Shown here: piece after piece, positions 43,186 to 52,673 of the stretch
How the letters are laid out: the number at the start of each line of letters is the position of its first letter
Numbering within the stretch: the first letter of the stretch is position 1
Assembly (NCBI GenBank): GCA_030681515.1
Contig: JAUXSE010000028.1
Span: 1-64,000, forward strand
Direction: 5' to 3'
Length of the DNA stretch: 64,000 nucleotides
Source: Geothrix sp.
Lineage (GTDB): Bacteria > Acidobacteriota > Holophagae > Holophagales > Holophagaceae
The notes under the pieces: model-generated
Seen by the model: the letters and a program-made list of their open reading frames with translations, nothing else
Told to the model about the DNA's origin: nothing
The model's database searches: none
Position numbers and translations under genes: made by a program

Positions 43186-43710
43186 ATGGCCATCCGCGGC
43201 ATTGATTTCGCCAACCTCTCCCTGATGGACGCCCTCGACCTGGCCATCCTGATCGAGGAGGAGGCCGAGGAACGCTACGAGGAATTCGCGGCGCAGATGG
43301 ACCAGCACCGGACCCCCGTGGCCGCAGGGTTCTTCCGGTACATGGCCGGGAACGAATCGAAACATGGGCTGGAGCTCTCGGCGCGCCGCGCCCAGCTGTT
43401 CAGCGACGAGCCACGGACCGTCTCCCGGGCCATGATCTACGACATCGAGGCGCCGGACTACGATGCCGCCCGCGCCTTCATGAGCCCGCGCAAGGCCATG
43501 GAGGCTGCCATGGCTTCCGAGGTGAAGGCCCACGCCTTCTTCGTGGCGGCCCTGCCCGCCCTGAAGAATGCCGAGGTGCGGGCCCTGTTCGAGGAGCTGC
43601 GGGACGAGGAAATCGAGCATCAGGAGCTCGTCCAGGCCGAACTGGCGAAGCTGCCGCCGGACAGCGGCCTGTCCGACGAGGATTTCGTGGACGAGCCGGC
43701 GCCGCAGTAG
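43186..43710 (+). CDS. Rubrerythrin-like ferritin-fold protein
   Basis: A 174-residue four-helix protein with diiron motifs of the ferritin/rubrerythrin family: EEEAEERYEEF (helix 1), ESKHGLEL (E-x2-H, helix 2), SEVKAHAFF (helix 3) and EEIEHQELV (E-x2-H, helix 4). There is no C-terminal rubredoxin domain. It lies 11 bases downstream of korB, so it is probably co-expressed. It may scavenge peroxide or supply iron near the oxygen-sensitive KorAB enzyme. Confidence 0.82.
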   Translation: MAIRGIDFANLSLMDALDLAILIEEEAEERYEEFAAQMDQHRTPVAAGFFRYMAGNESKHGLELSARRAQLFSDEPRTVSRAMIYDIEAPDYDAARAFMSPRKAMEAAMASEVKAHAFFVAALPALKNAEVRALFEELRDEEIEHQELVQAELAKLPPDSGLSDEDFVDEPAPQ

Positions 43711-43804
43711 CCCAATTTCCAGCTCCCCAAGGTATGGTTCTTCCCGAAATCTGGGGGTTTCCCTTCGGTCCTTTGTGGCGAGGGGCTGATGGATGACCTT
43801 TTTG

Positions 43805-43924
43805 CCGGTGATGAACGATGATGGACGGTGATAAGGCAGGGATGCTTCCCGCATGGACCCGCCCTGGGTGAGCCCATGCTGCGTGCAAACGGCCCCATCA
43901 CCGTGAATCACTGTTCATCACCGG
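43805..43924. repeat. 120-bp palindromic repeat with 12-bp terminal inverted repeats
   Basis: CCGGTGATGAAC (43805-43816) is exactly inverted at 43913-43924. Homology with the copy at 24780 extends to about 43940 (GCAGTTCTGC). The identical block AGCCCATGCTGCGTGC is at 43871-43886. The surrounding 43711-43968 has no gene, and the element sits between two convergent genes (rubrerythrin-like and the haem protein). Confidence 0.75.
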
Positions 43925-43968
43925 CTAAATGCAGTTCTGCCTTTCATCCGCTCCGTCGGCACCAGGTC

Positions 43969-44640
43969 CTAGCGAGATTTCGGTTTCCAGAGTTCGGATA
44001 GCACCATTGCCGCCAGGACCGCCATGGTTGCCGCCAGGGCCCCGACGCCGACCCATGCGGCCCAGAGGGCTTCGGGCCGCCCCTGGCGCAGCCACCATTG
44101 GGCGGCGTCGAACCCCACGGCCAGGGCGCAGCCACCCATGAGGAGCCGCCGCCCGGATCCGGCGGTTCGCCGGAGGTAGCCGGCCACCGCCACCAGGAAG
44201 AGCAGGGGGAAGCCGATCAGGTGCAGGGTCCGGGCATCCACGAGGCCCAGCAGGCCTTCGGGCGCGGCCTCCAGCGCCAGGGGGCGCAGATCCTCGAAGC
44301 TGGCCAGGCGGGGATACTGGCCGCCCGGTTCGTGGCAGCTGGCGCAGTTGTTGGCGACCACGGATTCCACCTGTGCGAAGCCCTCCCGCGTGGCGCCGGA
44401 GGCCACCCAGGCCCTGAAGCGTTCCGTCTCGGCGGGGGTGGTGTTCGCGGCCATCCCGCCTTCCAGCACCGCCACGAGCCGGGATCGGGCCGGCGGCGCC
44501 TGGGCGGGCGGGGCGGGCCTGAGCTCCCGGATATAGGTCGAAACCAGGCCCATGCCCAGGGCTGCCGCGAGGGCGAGCACCACCAGTGTGGCAAAGGTCC
44601 GTTCGGAGGGGGGCAGGCCGCGCAGGGACATGGGCACCAT
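43969..44640 (-). CDS. Membrane-anchored protein with one c-type haem motif
   Basis: A 223-residue protein with an N-terminal helix (about 16-36), a periplasmic segment of about 100 residues and three further helices (about 135-220). The haem-binding CASCH motif is at 99-103 in VVANNCASCHEPGGQYPRL. This combination of a single CxxCH and a small multi-helix anchor was not matched to a named family. Two ATGs (44640 and 44631) are possible starts. It may be a mono-haem electron carrier or redox sensor. Confidence 0.7.
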   Translation of the reverse strand: MVPMSLRGLPPSERTFATLVVLALAAALGMGLVSTYIRELRPAPPAQAPPARSRLVAVLEGGMAANTTPAETERFRAWVASGATREGFAQVESVVANNCASCHEPGGQYPRLASFEDLRPLALEAAPEGLLGLVDARTLHLIGFPLLFLVAVAGYLRRTAGSGRRLLMGGCALAVGFDAAQWWLRQGRPEALWAAWVGVGALAATMAVLAAMVLSELWKPKSR

Positions 44641-44691
44641 GGTACCTGATCGGTAGACTGGGACATGCTGATGGGTTCAGCCGGAGATGCG

Positions 44692-45306
44692 ATGAGCGAA
44701 TTCGACGCCAAGGCCGTCACCTGGGACCAGGATCAGATGAAAGTGGAGCGCGCCTTTACCGTGGGCCGGGCCATTGCCGAGGCCGTGCCGGTCGAGGGCC
44801 GACGGATCCTCGAATACGGCTGCGGCACCGGGCTGCTGGGCTTCGTCCTCCAGCCTCAAGCGGGCCATGTCACCCTTGCCGATACCTCGGAGGGCATGCT
44901 CGGCGTGCTCCGCGAAAAGATCGCCGCCACCGGCGCGGCCAACATGGCGCCCCTCCGCCTCGATCTGCTGGCGGACCCCCTGCCCGAGGCCCGCTTCGAC
45001 CTGGTCTGCAGCCTCATGACCCTGCATCACATCCCCGACACTGCGGGCATCCTGCGGAAGTTCCATGCAGTCCTGGCGCCGGACGGATGGGTGGCCCTGG
45101 CGGATCTGGATGCGGAGAACGGCTCGTTCCACGGCCCCGCCGTGACCGATGTGCACCTCGGGTTCAATCGGGAGGTCCTGGGCTGCCAACTGTCCGAGGC
45201 GGGCTTCCGGGACATCCGCTTCGACACCGTGTTCAGGATCACCCGGCCCGTGGAGGGGACGCCTCGCATCTTCCCCGTCTTCCTGGCCCTGGCGCGGCGG
45301 GGGTAA
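44692..45306 (+). CDS. Class I SAM-dependent methyltransferase
   Basis: A 204-residue methyltransferase. The SAM-binding motif I is ILEYGCGTGLLGF (about 39-51); FDLVCSLMTLHHIPD is motif IV with the following His pair, and LAPDGWVALADLDAENGSFH follows. The ATG at 44692 has GGAGA six bases upstream; an ATG at 44665 is also in frame. The substrate is unknown; it could be a small molecule because there is no extra recognition domain. Confidence 0.88.
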   Translation: MSEFDAKAVTWDQDQMKVERAFTVGRAIAEAVPVEGRRILEYGCGTGLLGFVLQPQAGHVTLADTSEGMLGVLREKIAATGAANMAPLRLDLLADPLPEARFDLVCSLMTLHHIPDTAGILRKFHAVLAPDGWVALADLDAENGSFHGPAVTDVHLGFNREVLGCQLSEAGFRDIRFDTVFRITRPVEGTPRIFPVFLALARRG

Positions 45307-45365
45307 ACCTGTCCGGGTGCGCGGCACAAGTTGAACGGTGGCGGCACCCACCCTTCGGAGGTTTC

Positions 45366-46373
45366 ATGACCCGCGCCGCCCTGCTCGTATTCGCCTTGAT
45401 CCTGCCCGTCCTCGCCCAGGCGCCCCCCTCCAGCCCTGCACCGCCCACGGCCCCGGATCGCGAGATCGGCTTCCCAGGGTTCAACGTCTTCCCCTTGAAG
45501 GGCAGCGTGAAGGCCGGCGGCGCCCATCCCTATTTCGCGGTGATGGTGGCGGGTTCCGGGCCCACGGACCGGGACTGGTCCACCCCCCTGATCCCGACGC
45601 CCAGCCACGGGGGCCGGGACATCGCGGCCTGGTTGCAGGGCCAGGGGATCGGCTCCCTGCGGTACGACAAGCGGTTCATCGGGGCGAAGGATCCGAAGCT
45701 GGACATCTCCCTGGATGCCCAGGTGGGCGATATCAAGGCGGCCATGAAGGCGGCCCGCGCCCTGCCCGAGGCCAAGGGGAAGAAGCTGCTGCTCATCGGC
45801 CACAGCGAGGGGGCCCTGCTGGCGCTGCTGGCGGCGGGTGAGGCCGATGCCGCCCTGCTGCTGGCCATGCCGGGCATGAGCATGGGCAAGCTCATCGTGG
45901 CCCAGGTGAAGGGGCAACTGGAGGCGGCGGGCGCGCCAGCCGAGGCGTCCGCGCAGAATCTGGCCTACCTCGAAGCCGCCCTTGAGGCGATCCGCAAGGG
46001 CCAGGAACTGCCTGAGGCCGCCCAGGGCATCGCCCCGGGCATCGCGGCCCTGGCGCGGGGACTCGCCCGCCCCGAAAGCCGGGGCTTCGTGCGCGACCTC
46101 CTGGATCTGGATCCCTGGGGCGCGGCCCAGCGCCTGCCCATTCCCTGCGCCCTGGCCTGGGGCGACCGCGATATCCAGACCTGGAAACCCGAGGCGATCC
46201 CCCCCGATTTCAAGGGCACGGTGATCCAGATTCCCGAGGCCAACCACCTCTTCAAGCGCGAAACCCGCGACCGGGCCGGGCTCTCCGGCCTCACCGCCGC
46301 CACGACCTACGGCGACAGCACGCCCATGGCGGACCTGACGCGGGTGGCCGCATGGCTGAAGCCGTTGCAATGA
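45366..46373 (+). CDS. Secreted alpha/beta-hydrolase
   Basis: A 335-residue protein with a signal peptide (MTRAALLVFALILPVLAQ). The alpha/beta-hydrolase nucleophile elbow is LLIGHSEGALLALL. A candidate acid lies in ALAWGDRDIQTWK and the His in PEANHLFKRE. The oxyanion region VAGSGPTDRDW resembles the family of acyl-transfer or dienelactone-type hydrolases with GSG(P/S)xDRD. It is preceded by a good TTCGGAGG site. It probably hydrolyses an ester in the periplasm; the substrate is unknown. Confidence 0.85.
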   Translation: MTRAALLVFALILPVLAQAPPSSPAPPTAPDREIGFPGFNVFPLKGSVKAGGAHPYFAVMVAGSGPTDRDWSTPLIPTPSHGGRDIAAWLQGQGIGSLRYDKRFIGAKDPKLDISLDAQVGDIKAAMKAARALPEAKGKKLLLIGHSEGALLALLAAGEADAALLLAMPGMSMGKLIVAQVKGQLEAAGAPAEASAQNLAYLEAALEAIRKGQELPEAAQGIAPGIAALARGLARPESRGFVRDLLDLDPWGAAQRLPIPCALAWGDRDIQTWKPEAIPPDFKGTVIQIPEANHLFKRETRDRAGLSGLTAATTYGDSTPMADLTRVAAWLKPLQ

Positions 46374-46462
46374 GGGAATGACCCCCCGGCGAGGGGTACA
46401 TAAAAAGAGTTCCGTCGCATACCTCATCTTGCGATGATGGAGCATCCATCCCCGGAGGTTCC

Positions 46463-49012
46463 ATGCGCCGCGTCCTGTTCGCCGCCTTTGTCTGTCTCGC
46501 CCTGGGCCTGGGCGCCGCGGAAGCCCCCACCCCCAGCCAGTTCCTGAAGCTGCCCGTGGGGGCGGATCGCACCCTGGCGGACTACGGGCAGATCACGGCC
46601 TACTTCCGGGCCCTGGCGGCGGCGAGCCCCCGGGTGCAGATCGAGGATCTCGGCCCGACCACGAATGGCCAGCCGCTGATCATGGCCGTCATCAGCAGCG
46701 AGGCGAACCTCCGGAACAGGGCGCGGTACCAGGAGATCGCGAAGCAGGTCGCCGATCCCCGGGGGCTCAGCGCGGCGCAGATCGAGGCCCTGGCCAAGGA
46801 AGGCAAGGCCATCGTGCTGGTGTCCTGCGCGATCCATGCTTCCGAGATCGCCGCCACCCAGATGGCCATGGAATGGGCCCACGCCCTGGCCACGGCGAAG
46901 GACGCCGAAACGCTGCGGCGCCTCGATCAGGTGATCCTGCTGCTCATGCCCAGCCTCAATCCCGATGGCCAGGTGATGGAGACCGAGTACTACCGGAAGC
47001 AGCTCGGCACCCAGTACGAAGGCGGGCGCCTGCCCTGGCTCTACCACCCCTATGTGGGCCACGACAACAACCGCGATTGGTACATGCTCACCCAGAAGGA
47101 ATCCCTCGCCGTGAACCGCATGGCCTACCACCGGTGGTTCCCCCAGGTGTGGCTGGACGAACACCAGATGGGCGCCACGGGGCCGCGCATGTTCGTGCCG
47201 CCCTATGCCAATCCCGTGGCGAAGGAAGTGCATCCCCTGGTGTGGCGCACGGTGGACCTGCTGGGCAGCACCATGAGCCTGCGCCTGGAGGAGGCGGGCA
47301 AGGCCGGCGTGGCCTACGGCACCATGTTCGACGCCTACTGGCCCGGCGGCACCAAGAACACGGGCTGGTGGAAGAATGTCATCGGCCTGCTCACCGAGGT
47401 GGCTTCGGCCCGGCTGGCGAGCCCCGCGAACATTGATCCCACGGAACTTTCTGCCGGCGGCAAGGGGTTGGTGGAGTACAAGCCCCAGGTGAATTTCCCG
47501 AATCCCTGGAAGGGCGGCCCCTGGCGGCTGCGCGACATCATGGACTACGAGCGCATCGCCTCCGACGCCCTGCTGGAAGCCTGCGCGAACCTGAAGACCG
47601 ATCTGCTGCGCAACCGCGCGCGCATGGCCCAGGCCAGCATCCAGTCCGGTGATCCGGCCCTGTTCTACCGGATGCCGGTGGACCAGCGGGATCCCGTGGC
47701 CGCCGCCCGTCTCGCCCACCTCATGGCCGAGAACGGGGCCGAGGTCCGCGTGGCGAAGGACGGCGCCTACCTGCTGCCCACGGCGCAACCCCTGGGCCGC
47801 TTCGTGAAGGAAATGATGGAGCCGCAGCGCTATCCCGAAACGCGTCCCGCCGCCGGCGCGCCGCCCATGGCGCCCTACGACGTGGCCGCCTGGACCCTGC
47901 CCCTGATGATGGGCGTGCAGACGGAGAAGGCGCGGCTGACCGAGGCCCAGCGCGGCGCCACGCGCCTGCTCCAGGCCGGCGACGGGCCGAAGGGCGGCCT
48001 TCAGGGCAGTGGCGCCGTGGCCGTGCTGGACCGGCGCGTCACCGCCGCCGCGGGCCTGCTCAACGAGGCGCTGAAATCGGGCGCCGCCCAGGTGGCCCTG
48101 GAAGCCTTCGAGGCCGAAGGCCAGCGCTTCGAGGCTGGTTCCGTGCTGCTGAAGGCGGACGCTGGCCTGGATCGGCTCGCCACCCGCCACCAGGTGGCCC
48201 TGCGCACCCTCAGCGGGGGGCCTTCCGTGAAGCAGGCTTCCCTGAAGGCCCCCCGGGTGGGCCTGCTGAAGCCCTGGTCCGCGTCCATGGACGAGGGCTG
48301 GACCCGCTGGATCCTGGAGCAGTACGGCTTCGCGCCCCGGAGCCTCGAACCCAGGGCCGTGCAGGCGGGGAAGCTGAAGGAATCCCTGGATGTCATCGTG
48401 CTGCCGGACGTGAACAAGGCGCTGCTGCTGGAGGGGCGGCCCCGAGCCGAGGGCGAGACCACCCGCCGCTTCGTGGAGGAAGCGCCGCCCGAGTACAGCG
48501 GCGGCCTGGGCAAGGAGGGCATGAAGGCCCTGAAGGAATTCGTGGAGCAGGGCGGGACGGTCATCGCGCTATCCGCGAGCTCCGAACTCCTGATGGACGA
48601 GTGGGCCCTGCCCGTGCGCAACGCCCTCTCAGGTGGCCGCGGGAACGACGACTTCGCGTGCCCCGGTTCGATCCTCCACATGCATTTCGACGCCGCGCAC
48701 CCGGTGGCCTACGGCATGGCGGCGGAGGGCCACGGGTTCGTGGATGGCCGCCTGGCCTTCCAGACCTCGCCCGCCTCGCCCCAGAACCGCCGGGCGGTCA
48801 TCGCCTCCTACCCGGACGATGCCCGGGACATCCTCGCCAGCGGCTGGATCAAGGGCGCCGAGCGGCTGGAGCGGAAGGCCGCCGCCGTGGCCGTGGAACT
48901 GGGCAAGGGCAAGGTGGTGCTCTTCGGCTTCCGGGTGCAGCACCGGGCGCAGACCGAGGAGACGTTCAAGCTGCTCTTCAACGCCCTCCACTGGAGCGCG
49001 ATGGGGGAGTGA
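46463..49012 (+). CDS. Secreted M14-family zinc carboxypeptidase-like protein
   Basis: An 849-residue exported protein (signal peptide MRRVLFAAFVCLALGLGAAE). The M14 domain (about 40-350) has the zinc pair H125-x2-E128 in CAIHASEIA, the SLNPDGQV block, GHDNNRDWYMLTQ and a candidate third ligand region WLDEHQMG. The remaining 500 residues include a ThuA/GATase-like end region (KGKVVLFGFRVQHRAQTEETFKLLFNALHW). Similar large M14 proteins are common in Acidobacteria and Bacteroidetes. It likely digests extracellular peptides. Confidence 0.88.
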   Translation: MRRVLFAAFVCLALGLGAAEAPTPSQFLKLPVGADRTLADYGQITAYFRALAAASPRVQIEDLGPTTNGQPLIMAVISSEANLRNRARYQEIAKQVADPRGLSAAQIEALAKEGKAIVLVSCAIHASEIAATQMAMEWAHALATAKDAETLRRLDQVILLLMPSLNPDGQVMETEYYRKQLGTQYEGGRLPWLYHPYVGHDNNRDWYMLTQKESLAVNRMAYHRWFPQVWLDEHQMGATGPRMFVPPYANPVAKEVHPLVWRTVDLLGSTMSLRLEEAGKAGVAYGTMFDAYWPGGTKNTGWWKNVIGLLTEVASARLASPANIDPTELSAGGKGLVEYKPQVNFPNPWKGGPWRLRDIMDYERIASDALLEACANLKTDLLRNRARMAQASIQSGDPALFYRMPVDQRDPVAAARLAHLMAENGAEVRVAKDGAYLLPTAQPLGRFVKEMMEPQRYPETRPAAGAPPMAPYDVAAWTLPLMMGVQTEKARLTEAQRGATRLLQAGDGPKGGLQGSGAVAVLDRRVTAAAGLLNEALKSGAAQVALEAFEAEGQRFEAGSVLLKADAGLDRLATRHQVALRTLSGGPSVKQASLKAPRVGLLKPWSASMDEGWTRWILEQYGFAPRSLEPRAVQAGKLKESLDVIVLPDVNKALLLEGRPRAEGETTRRFVEEAPPEYSGGLGKEGMKALKEFVEQGGTVIALSASSELLMDEWALPVRNALSGGRGNDDFACPGSILHMHFDAAHPVAYGMAAEGHGFVDGRLAFQTSPASPQNRRAVIASYPDDARDILASGWIKGAERLERKAAAVAVELGKGKVVLFGFRVQHRAQTEETFKLLFNALHWSAMGE

Positions 49013-49063
49013 GGCCGGTCGCGCCGCCTTGCTAGACTGTCCCCTCATCCATCCGGAGGTCCC

Positions 49064-49810
49064 ATGTTCCGCCTCGACGGCAAGATCGCCCTCGTCACCG
49101 GCGCCAGCCAGGGCATCGGCGAAGCCATCGCGAAGCGGCTCGCGGCCCAGGGGGCCACGGTGGTCTGCGCGGCCCGCACCCTGAGGAAGCTCCAGGATGT
49201 GGCGGATGCCATCCGGGAGGCCGGCGGCCAATCGGATGTGATGGAGGTGGATCTGTCCGATGCCGCTTCCGTGAAGGCCGCGGTGGCCGCGACGGTGGAG
49301 CGCCACGGCGCCCTCCACATCCTGGTGAACAACGCGGGCATCACCCGCGACAAGCTGCTCATCCAGATGAAGGAGGAGGACTGGGACGCGGTGCTGGACA
49401 CCAACCTCAAGGGCGCCTGGACGGCCATCCAGGCGGCCACCCGGCCCATGATGAAGCAGCGCTGGGGCCGCATCATCAACATCGCCTCCGTGGTGGGCCA
49501 GATGGGCAACGCGGGCCAGGCCAACTATGTGGCGGCCAAGGCCGGTCTCATCGGCCTCACCAAGTCCGTGGCGCGGGAACTGGCCAGCCGCAACGTCACG
49601 GCCAACGCCGTCACGCCGGGCTACATCGAAACCGCCATGACCGCAGGTCTGGCCGAGGAGGTGAAGGCCGAGTTCACCAAGCAGATCCCCCTGGGCCGCA
49701 TGGGCACCGGCGAGGATATCGCCGCCGCCGTGGCCTTCCTCGCCAGCGAGGAGGCGGGCTACATCACGGGCCAGGTGCTCAGCGTGAACGGCGGAATGCT
49801 GATGGTCTGA
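49064..49810 (+). CDS. fabG: 3-oxoacyl-ACP reductase FabG
   Basis: A 248-residue short-chain dehydrogenase that reduces 3-oxoacyl-ACP with NADPH. TGASQGIGEAIA is the cofactor motif; the catalytic tetrad is N114, S142, Y155 and K159 (ANYVAAKAG). The C-terminal GYITGQVLSVNGGMLM is FabG-like. It is isolated from fabD and plsX (38360-40336), but its identity to FabG over other reductases is well supported by length and motifs. GGAGG precedes the ATG. Confidence 0.93.
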   Translation: MFRLDGKIALVTGASQGIGEAIAKRLAAQGATVVCAARTLRKLQDVADAIREAGGQSDVMEVDLSDAASVKAAVAATVERHGALHILVNNAGITRDKLLIQMKEEDWDAVLDTNLKGAWTAIQAATRPMMKQRWGRIINIASVVGQMGNAGQANYVAAKAGLIGLTKSVARELASRNVTANAVTPGYIETAMTAGLAEEVKAEFTKQIPLGRMGTGEDIAAAVAFLASEEAGYITGQVLSVNGGMLMV

Positions 49811-49844
49811 GGCCATGTTCCGTTCCGGGCTGGACCGGAATGGA

Positions 49845-52631
49845 TCAGCGGGCGGCCTCCTTCAATTCCCGCACGATCTCCGGCGCCTGGGTCCGGGCCT
49901 GGCTGAGGGCCTTGGCGAAGAGCACCTTCGCCTCGGCGGCGCGCCCCTCGCCCCGGGCCAGCCAGGCCTGGGCGCGGAGGATGTACGGCGTCTCCTCGGT
50001 GGAGAGCGTGCGGCTGCGCTCCAGCAGGACACGGGCCATGCCCCGGCGGCCATCCCGGGCCAGGCACTCGGCCTCGCCCGCCAGGCAGTGGGCCTCCATG
50101 ACGGCGTCCTTCAGTTCCTGATGCAGGGCCAGGGACTGGCGGTAGAAGCTCCGGGCGGTTTCATACTTGGCCGCCGTGCGGTTCAGTTCGCCCAGGTTGT
50201 ACAGGGCGAGGGCTTCCATGGGGCGCAGGCGGGTCTTGCGGGCTTGTTCGAGGAACTGGCGCTCCAGCCCTTCGGCGCGGTCCAGATCCCCCCGGGCCTG
50301 GGAGACGCTGGCCAGGCCCATCAGCGTGTAGGCCAGTCCGTTCTGATCGCCGATGCCCTCCCGCAGCGCCTGGGCCTTGCGGTAGAAAGCCTCGGCGCGG
50401 TCCAGGCCGCCCTCCTGGGCCAGGGCGAGATCCCCGAGGTTGTTGGTGACGAAGGACTCGCCCCATTTGTCGCCGTAGGTCTGCACGGTCTGCAGGGCGC
50501 CCTGGTAGCGGGCTTCCGCGCCCTTGAGGTTGCCCCGGCCCTTTTCGATCACGGCGAGGTTGTTCAGGACCCGGGTGGCGTTGAGCTTGTCGCCCACGGA
50601 CTGGTACATGGCCAGGGCCTGCTGGTACTCGGCCTCGGCTTCGGCGGTCTTGTGCTGGCGCTGGAGGTTGACGCCCAGGGTCGCGTGGATCCCCGCTTCA
50701 AAGGAGACTTCGCCCAGGGCCTTCGCCAGTTCCAGGGCCTCCCGGCCGGCCTGGTCCGAGGCCTCCCACTGGCCCCGGTCCCCGTAGCGCACCGCGAGGT
50801 GGTGGAGGGCCTTCATCTCGTAGACGCGGTTCCCCTGGGCGCGGGCCGCCCACCGGGCCCACTGGAAGACCGGCTCCGGGGGGGCATCCGCCAGCCGGCT
50901 GAGGCAGCGGGCGTAGCCCAGCACCGCGGGCGCGAAGTCGGGGGCCATCTGCGCGGCGGCCTGGAAGGCGGGGGCCGCATCCTTGAACTCCCCGCGGTCC
51001 ATCAGCTCGGCCCCGCGCGCGTAGGCCTCCAGGGCCCCGGGGGGCACATCCGGCAGGGCCACGCGGGACCGGGAGGCGAAGGGATCCACGGCCCGGAGGA
51101 GATCGCCCGCGGCTTTGCGGACCAGGGGCGTGGAGACGGCGATCCGCTCCCCGGTTTCGCGGGCTTCCCCGGCCTGCCGGACGGTGCCTTCCGCGTCACT
51201 CAGCTCGTAGGCCAGCAGGAAGGCCCCGCCCGGTCCCCTGGATAGCGTGCCGCTGAGGATGAGCTGGGCCCCGAGGGCCGAGGCGAGCCGGGCCTGGTCG
51301 GCGGGGCTGAGGATTCCCTTGGGGTCCAGGCGCAGGGCGATCCGGGCCCGCGACAGGCCTTCCAGGTCGAGGGGGGCCAGCTTGGGGTGTTCGCGGAGGG
51401 AGGCCTCCAGCATCTCGGGCAGCATGAGCTGGGCGACGGAGTCCATCCTCGGATCCCCGGTGCCGTTGATGAAGGGAAGCACCGCCAGGCGGGCGGGACG
51501 CTGGCGGGTGAGATCGGCGATGATGCCCCGGCCCAGGAACCAGTTCACGGCGCCGGCCAGCAGCAGGGCGCCCAGCACCGAGATCGCGGCCCACCGGAGC
51601 ACGCTCTGGGGCCGCAGGAGGCGCTCCATGGTCTGGGATACCTTCGCGGCGGTGGGCCGCTTGAAGGGGTGGGCCTCCAGCATCGCGCGCAGCAGATCCG
51701 AGGTGCCCGTGGGCAGCCCCCGCACCTTCAGTTCCCGGCGGGAGCCCTCGACGATGGCCCGCATCCGCGCCCGCCCTTCGCCCGGGAAGGGGTGCTGGCC
51801 CGCGAGCAGCTCCCAGGCCACGATGCCCAGGGAGAAGACATCGCTGGAAGAACCCGCCGCCTGCCCCTGGAGCTGTTCGGGAGACGCGTAGCTGGGGCTG
51901 CCCATGAAGGTCCCGGCCTGGGTGAGCCGGTCCCAGCTGTGGGGGCCCGAGCCCTCCCGCCGGATCGCGCCCTTCCCGGGGGCCGCGGTGGGCTCGTTTC
52001 CCTCCCCCTGGGCCCGCTCCGAGGCTTCCAGCGCGCGGATCAGGGCCAGGTTGGGCACCGCCGGGGGCGTGAGCTGAAGCTCCGCGGGGCCCTGGGGATC
52101 CGCGAGCCGGGCCAGCCCGAAATCGAGCACCTTCACCCGCAGCCCGTGGTCGCCCTGGCCCCGGGCGACCATGATGTTGCTGGGCTTGAGGTCGCGGTGG
52201 ATGAGCCCCTTCGCGTGGGCGGCCTCCAGCGCCATGGCCACCGACCGGATGACCTGGAGTTTTTCCCGCACCTTGAGACCGGGGGCGGCCTGATCGAGGG
52301 TCCGCCCCTCCACCAGCTCCATGGCGATGAAGGTGCCACCGGGGCCATCCACCCAGTCGTGCACCTGGCACACGTTCGGGTGATTCAACTGGGCCAGGGC
52401 CAGGGCCTCGCGGCGGAACCGCTCCGGGGCGCCGGCCTCGCGCTCCTCGCCGGAACGCAGCGCCTTCAGCGCGACGCTGCGTTCGAGGGTGGGATCCCAG
52501 GCGCGGTACACCTCGCCCATGCCGCCGGTTCCCAGCAGCTCCTCCACCTGGAACCGGCCCACCTGGGTGCCGGGTTCCAGGACCCGCCTCCCCGAAGGAA
52601 GGGCGGACGCGGGCTGGGGTTCGTTGGACAT
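49845..52631 (-). CDS. Membrane Ser/Thr protein kinase with TPR C-terminus
   Basis: A 928-residue Hanks-type kinase. The kinase domain (about 27-330) has G-loop GTGGMG (34-39), Lys56, HRDLKPSN (145-152) and DFG (170-172). One transmembrane helix (about 345-365, WAAISVLGALLLAGAVNWF) follows. The extracytoplasmic part has a FlgO/TolB-like region (about 375-520) and a run of tetratricopeptide repeats (about 560-900). Such kinases are abundant in Acidobacteria. It is encoded on the same strand as the sensor kinase upstream of it. Confidence 0.92.
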   Translation of the reverse strand: MSNEPQPASALPSGRRVLEPGTQVGRFQVEELLGTGGMGEVYRAWDPTLERSVALKALRSGEEREAGAPERFRREALALAQLNHPNVCQVHDWVDGPGGTFIAMELVEGRTLDQAAPGLKVREKLQVIRSVAMALEAAHAKGLIHRDLKPSNIMVARGQGDHGLRVKVLDFGLARLADPQGPAELQLTPPAVPNLALIRALEASERAQGEGNEPTAAPGKGAIRREGSGPHSWDRLTQAGTFMGSPSYASPEQLQGQAAGSSSDVFSLGIVAWELLAGQHPFPGEGRARMRAIVEGSRRELKVRGLPTGTSDLLRAMLEAHPFKRPTAAKVSQTMERLLRPQSVLRWAAISVLGALLLAGAVNWFLGRGIIADLTRQRPARLAVLPFINGTGDPRMDSVAQLMLPEMLEASLREHPKLAPLDLEGLSRARIALRLDPKGILSPADQARLASALGAQLILSGTLSRGPGGAFLLAYELSDAEGTVRQAGEARETGERIAVSTPLVRKAAGDLLRAVDPFASRSRVALPDVPPGALEAYARGAELMDRGEFKDAAPAFQAAAQMAPDFAPAVLGYARCLSRLADAPPEPVFQWARWAARAQGNRVYEMKALHHLAVRYGDRGQWEASDQAGREALELAKALGEVSFEAGIHATLGVNLQRQHKTAEAEAEYQQALAMYQSVGDKLNATRVLNNLAVIEKGRGNLKGAEARYQGALQTVQTYGDKWGESFVTNNLGDLALAQEGGLDRAEAFYRKAQALREGIGDQNGLAYTLMGLASVSQARGDLDRAEGLERQFLEQARKTRLRPMEALALYNLGELNRTAAKYETARSFYRQSLALHQELKDAVMEAHCLAGEAECLARDGRRGMARVLLERSRTLSTEETPYILRAQAWLARGEGRAAEAKVLFAKALSQARTQAPEIVRELKEAAR

Positions 52632-52673
52632 TTCGCACCGGATGTTTTTTTTACCTTAACACGCGAGCCGGTA

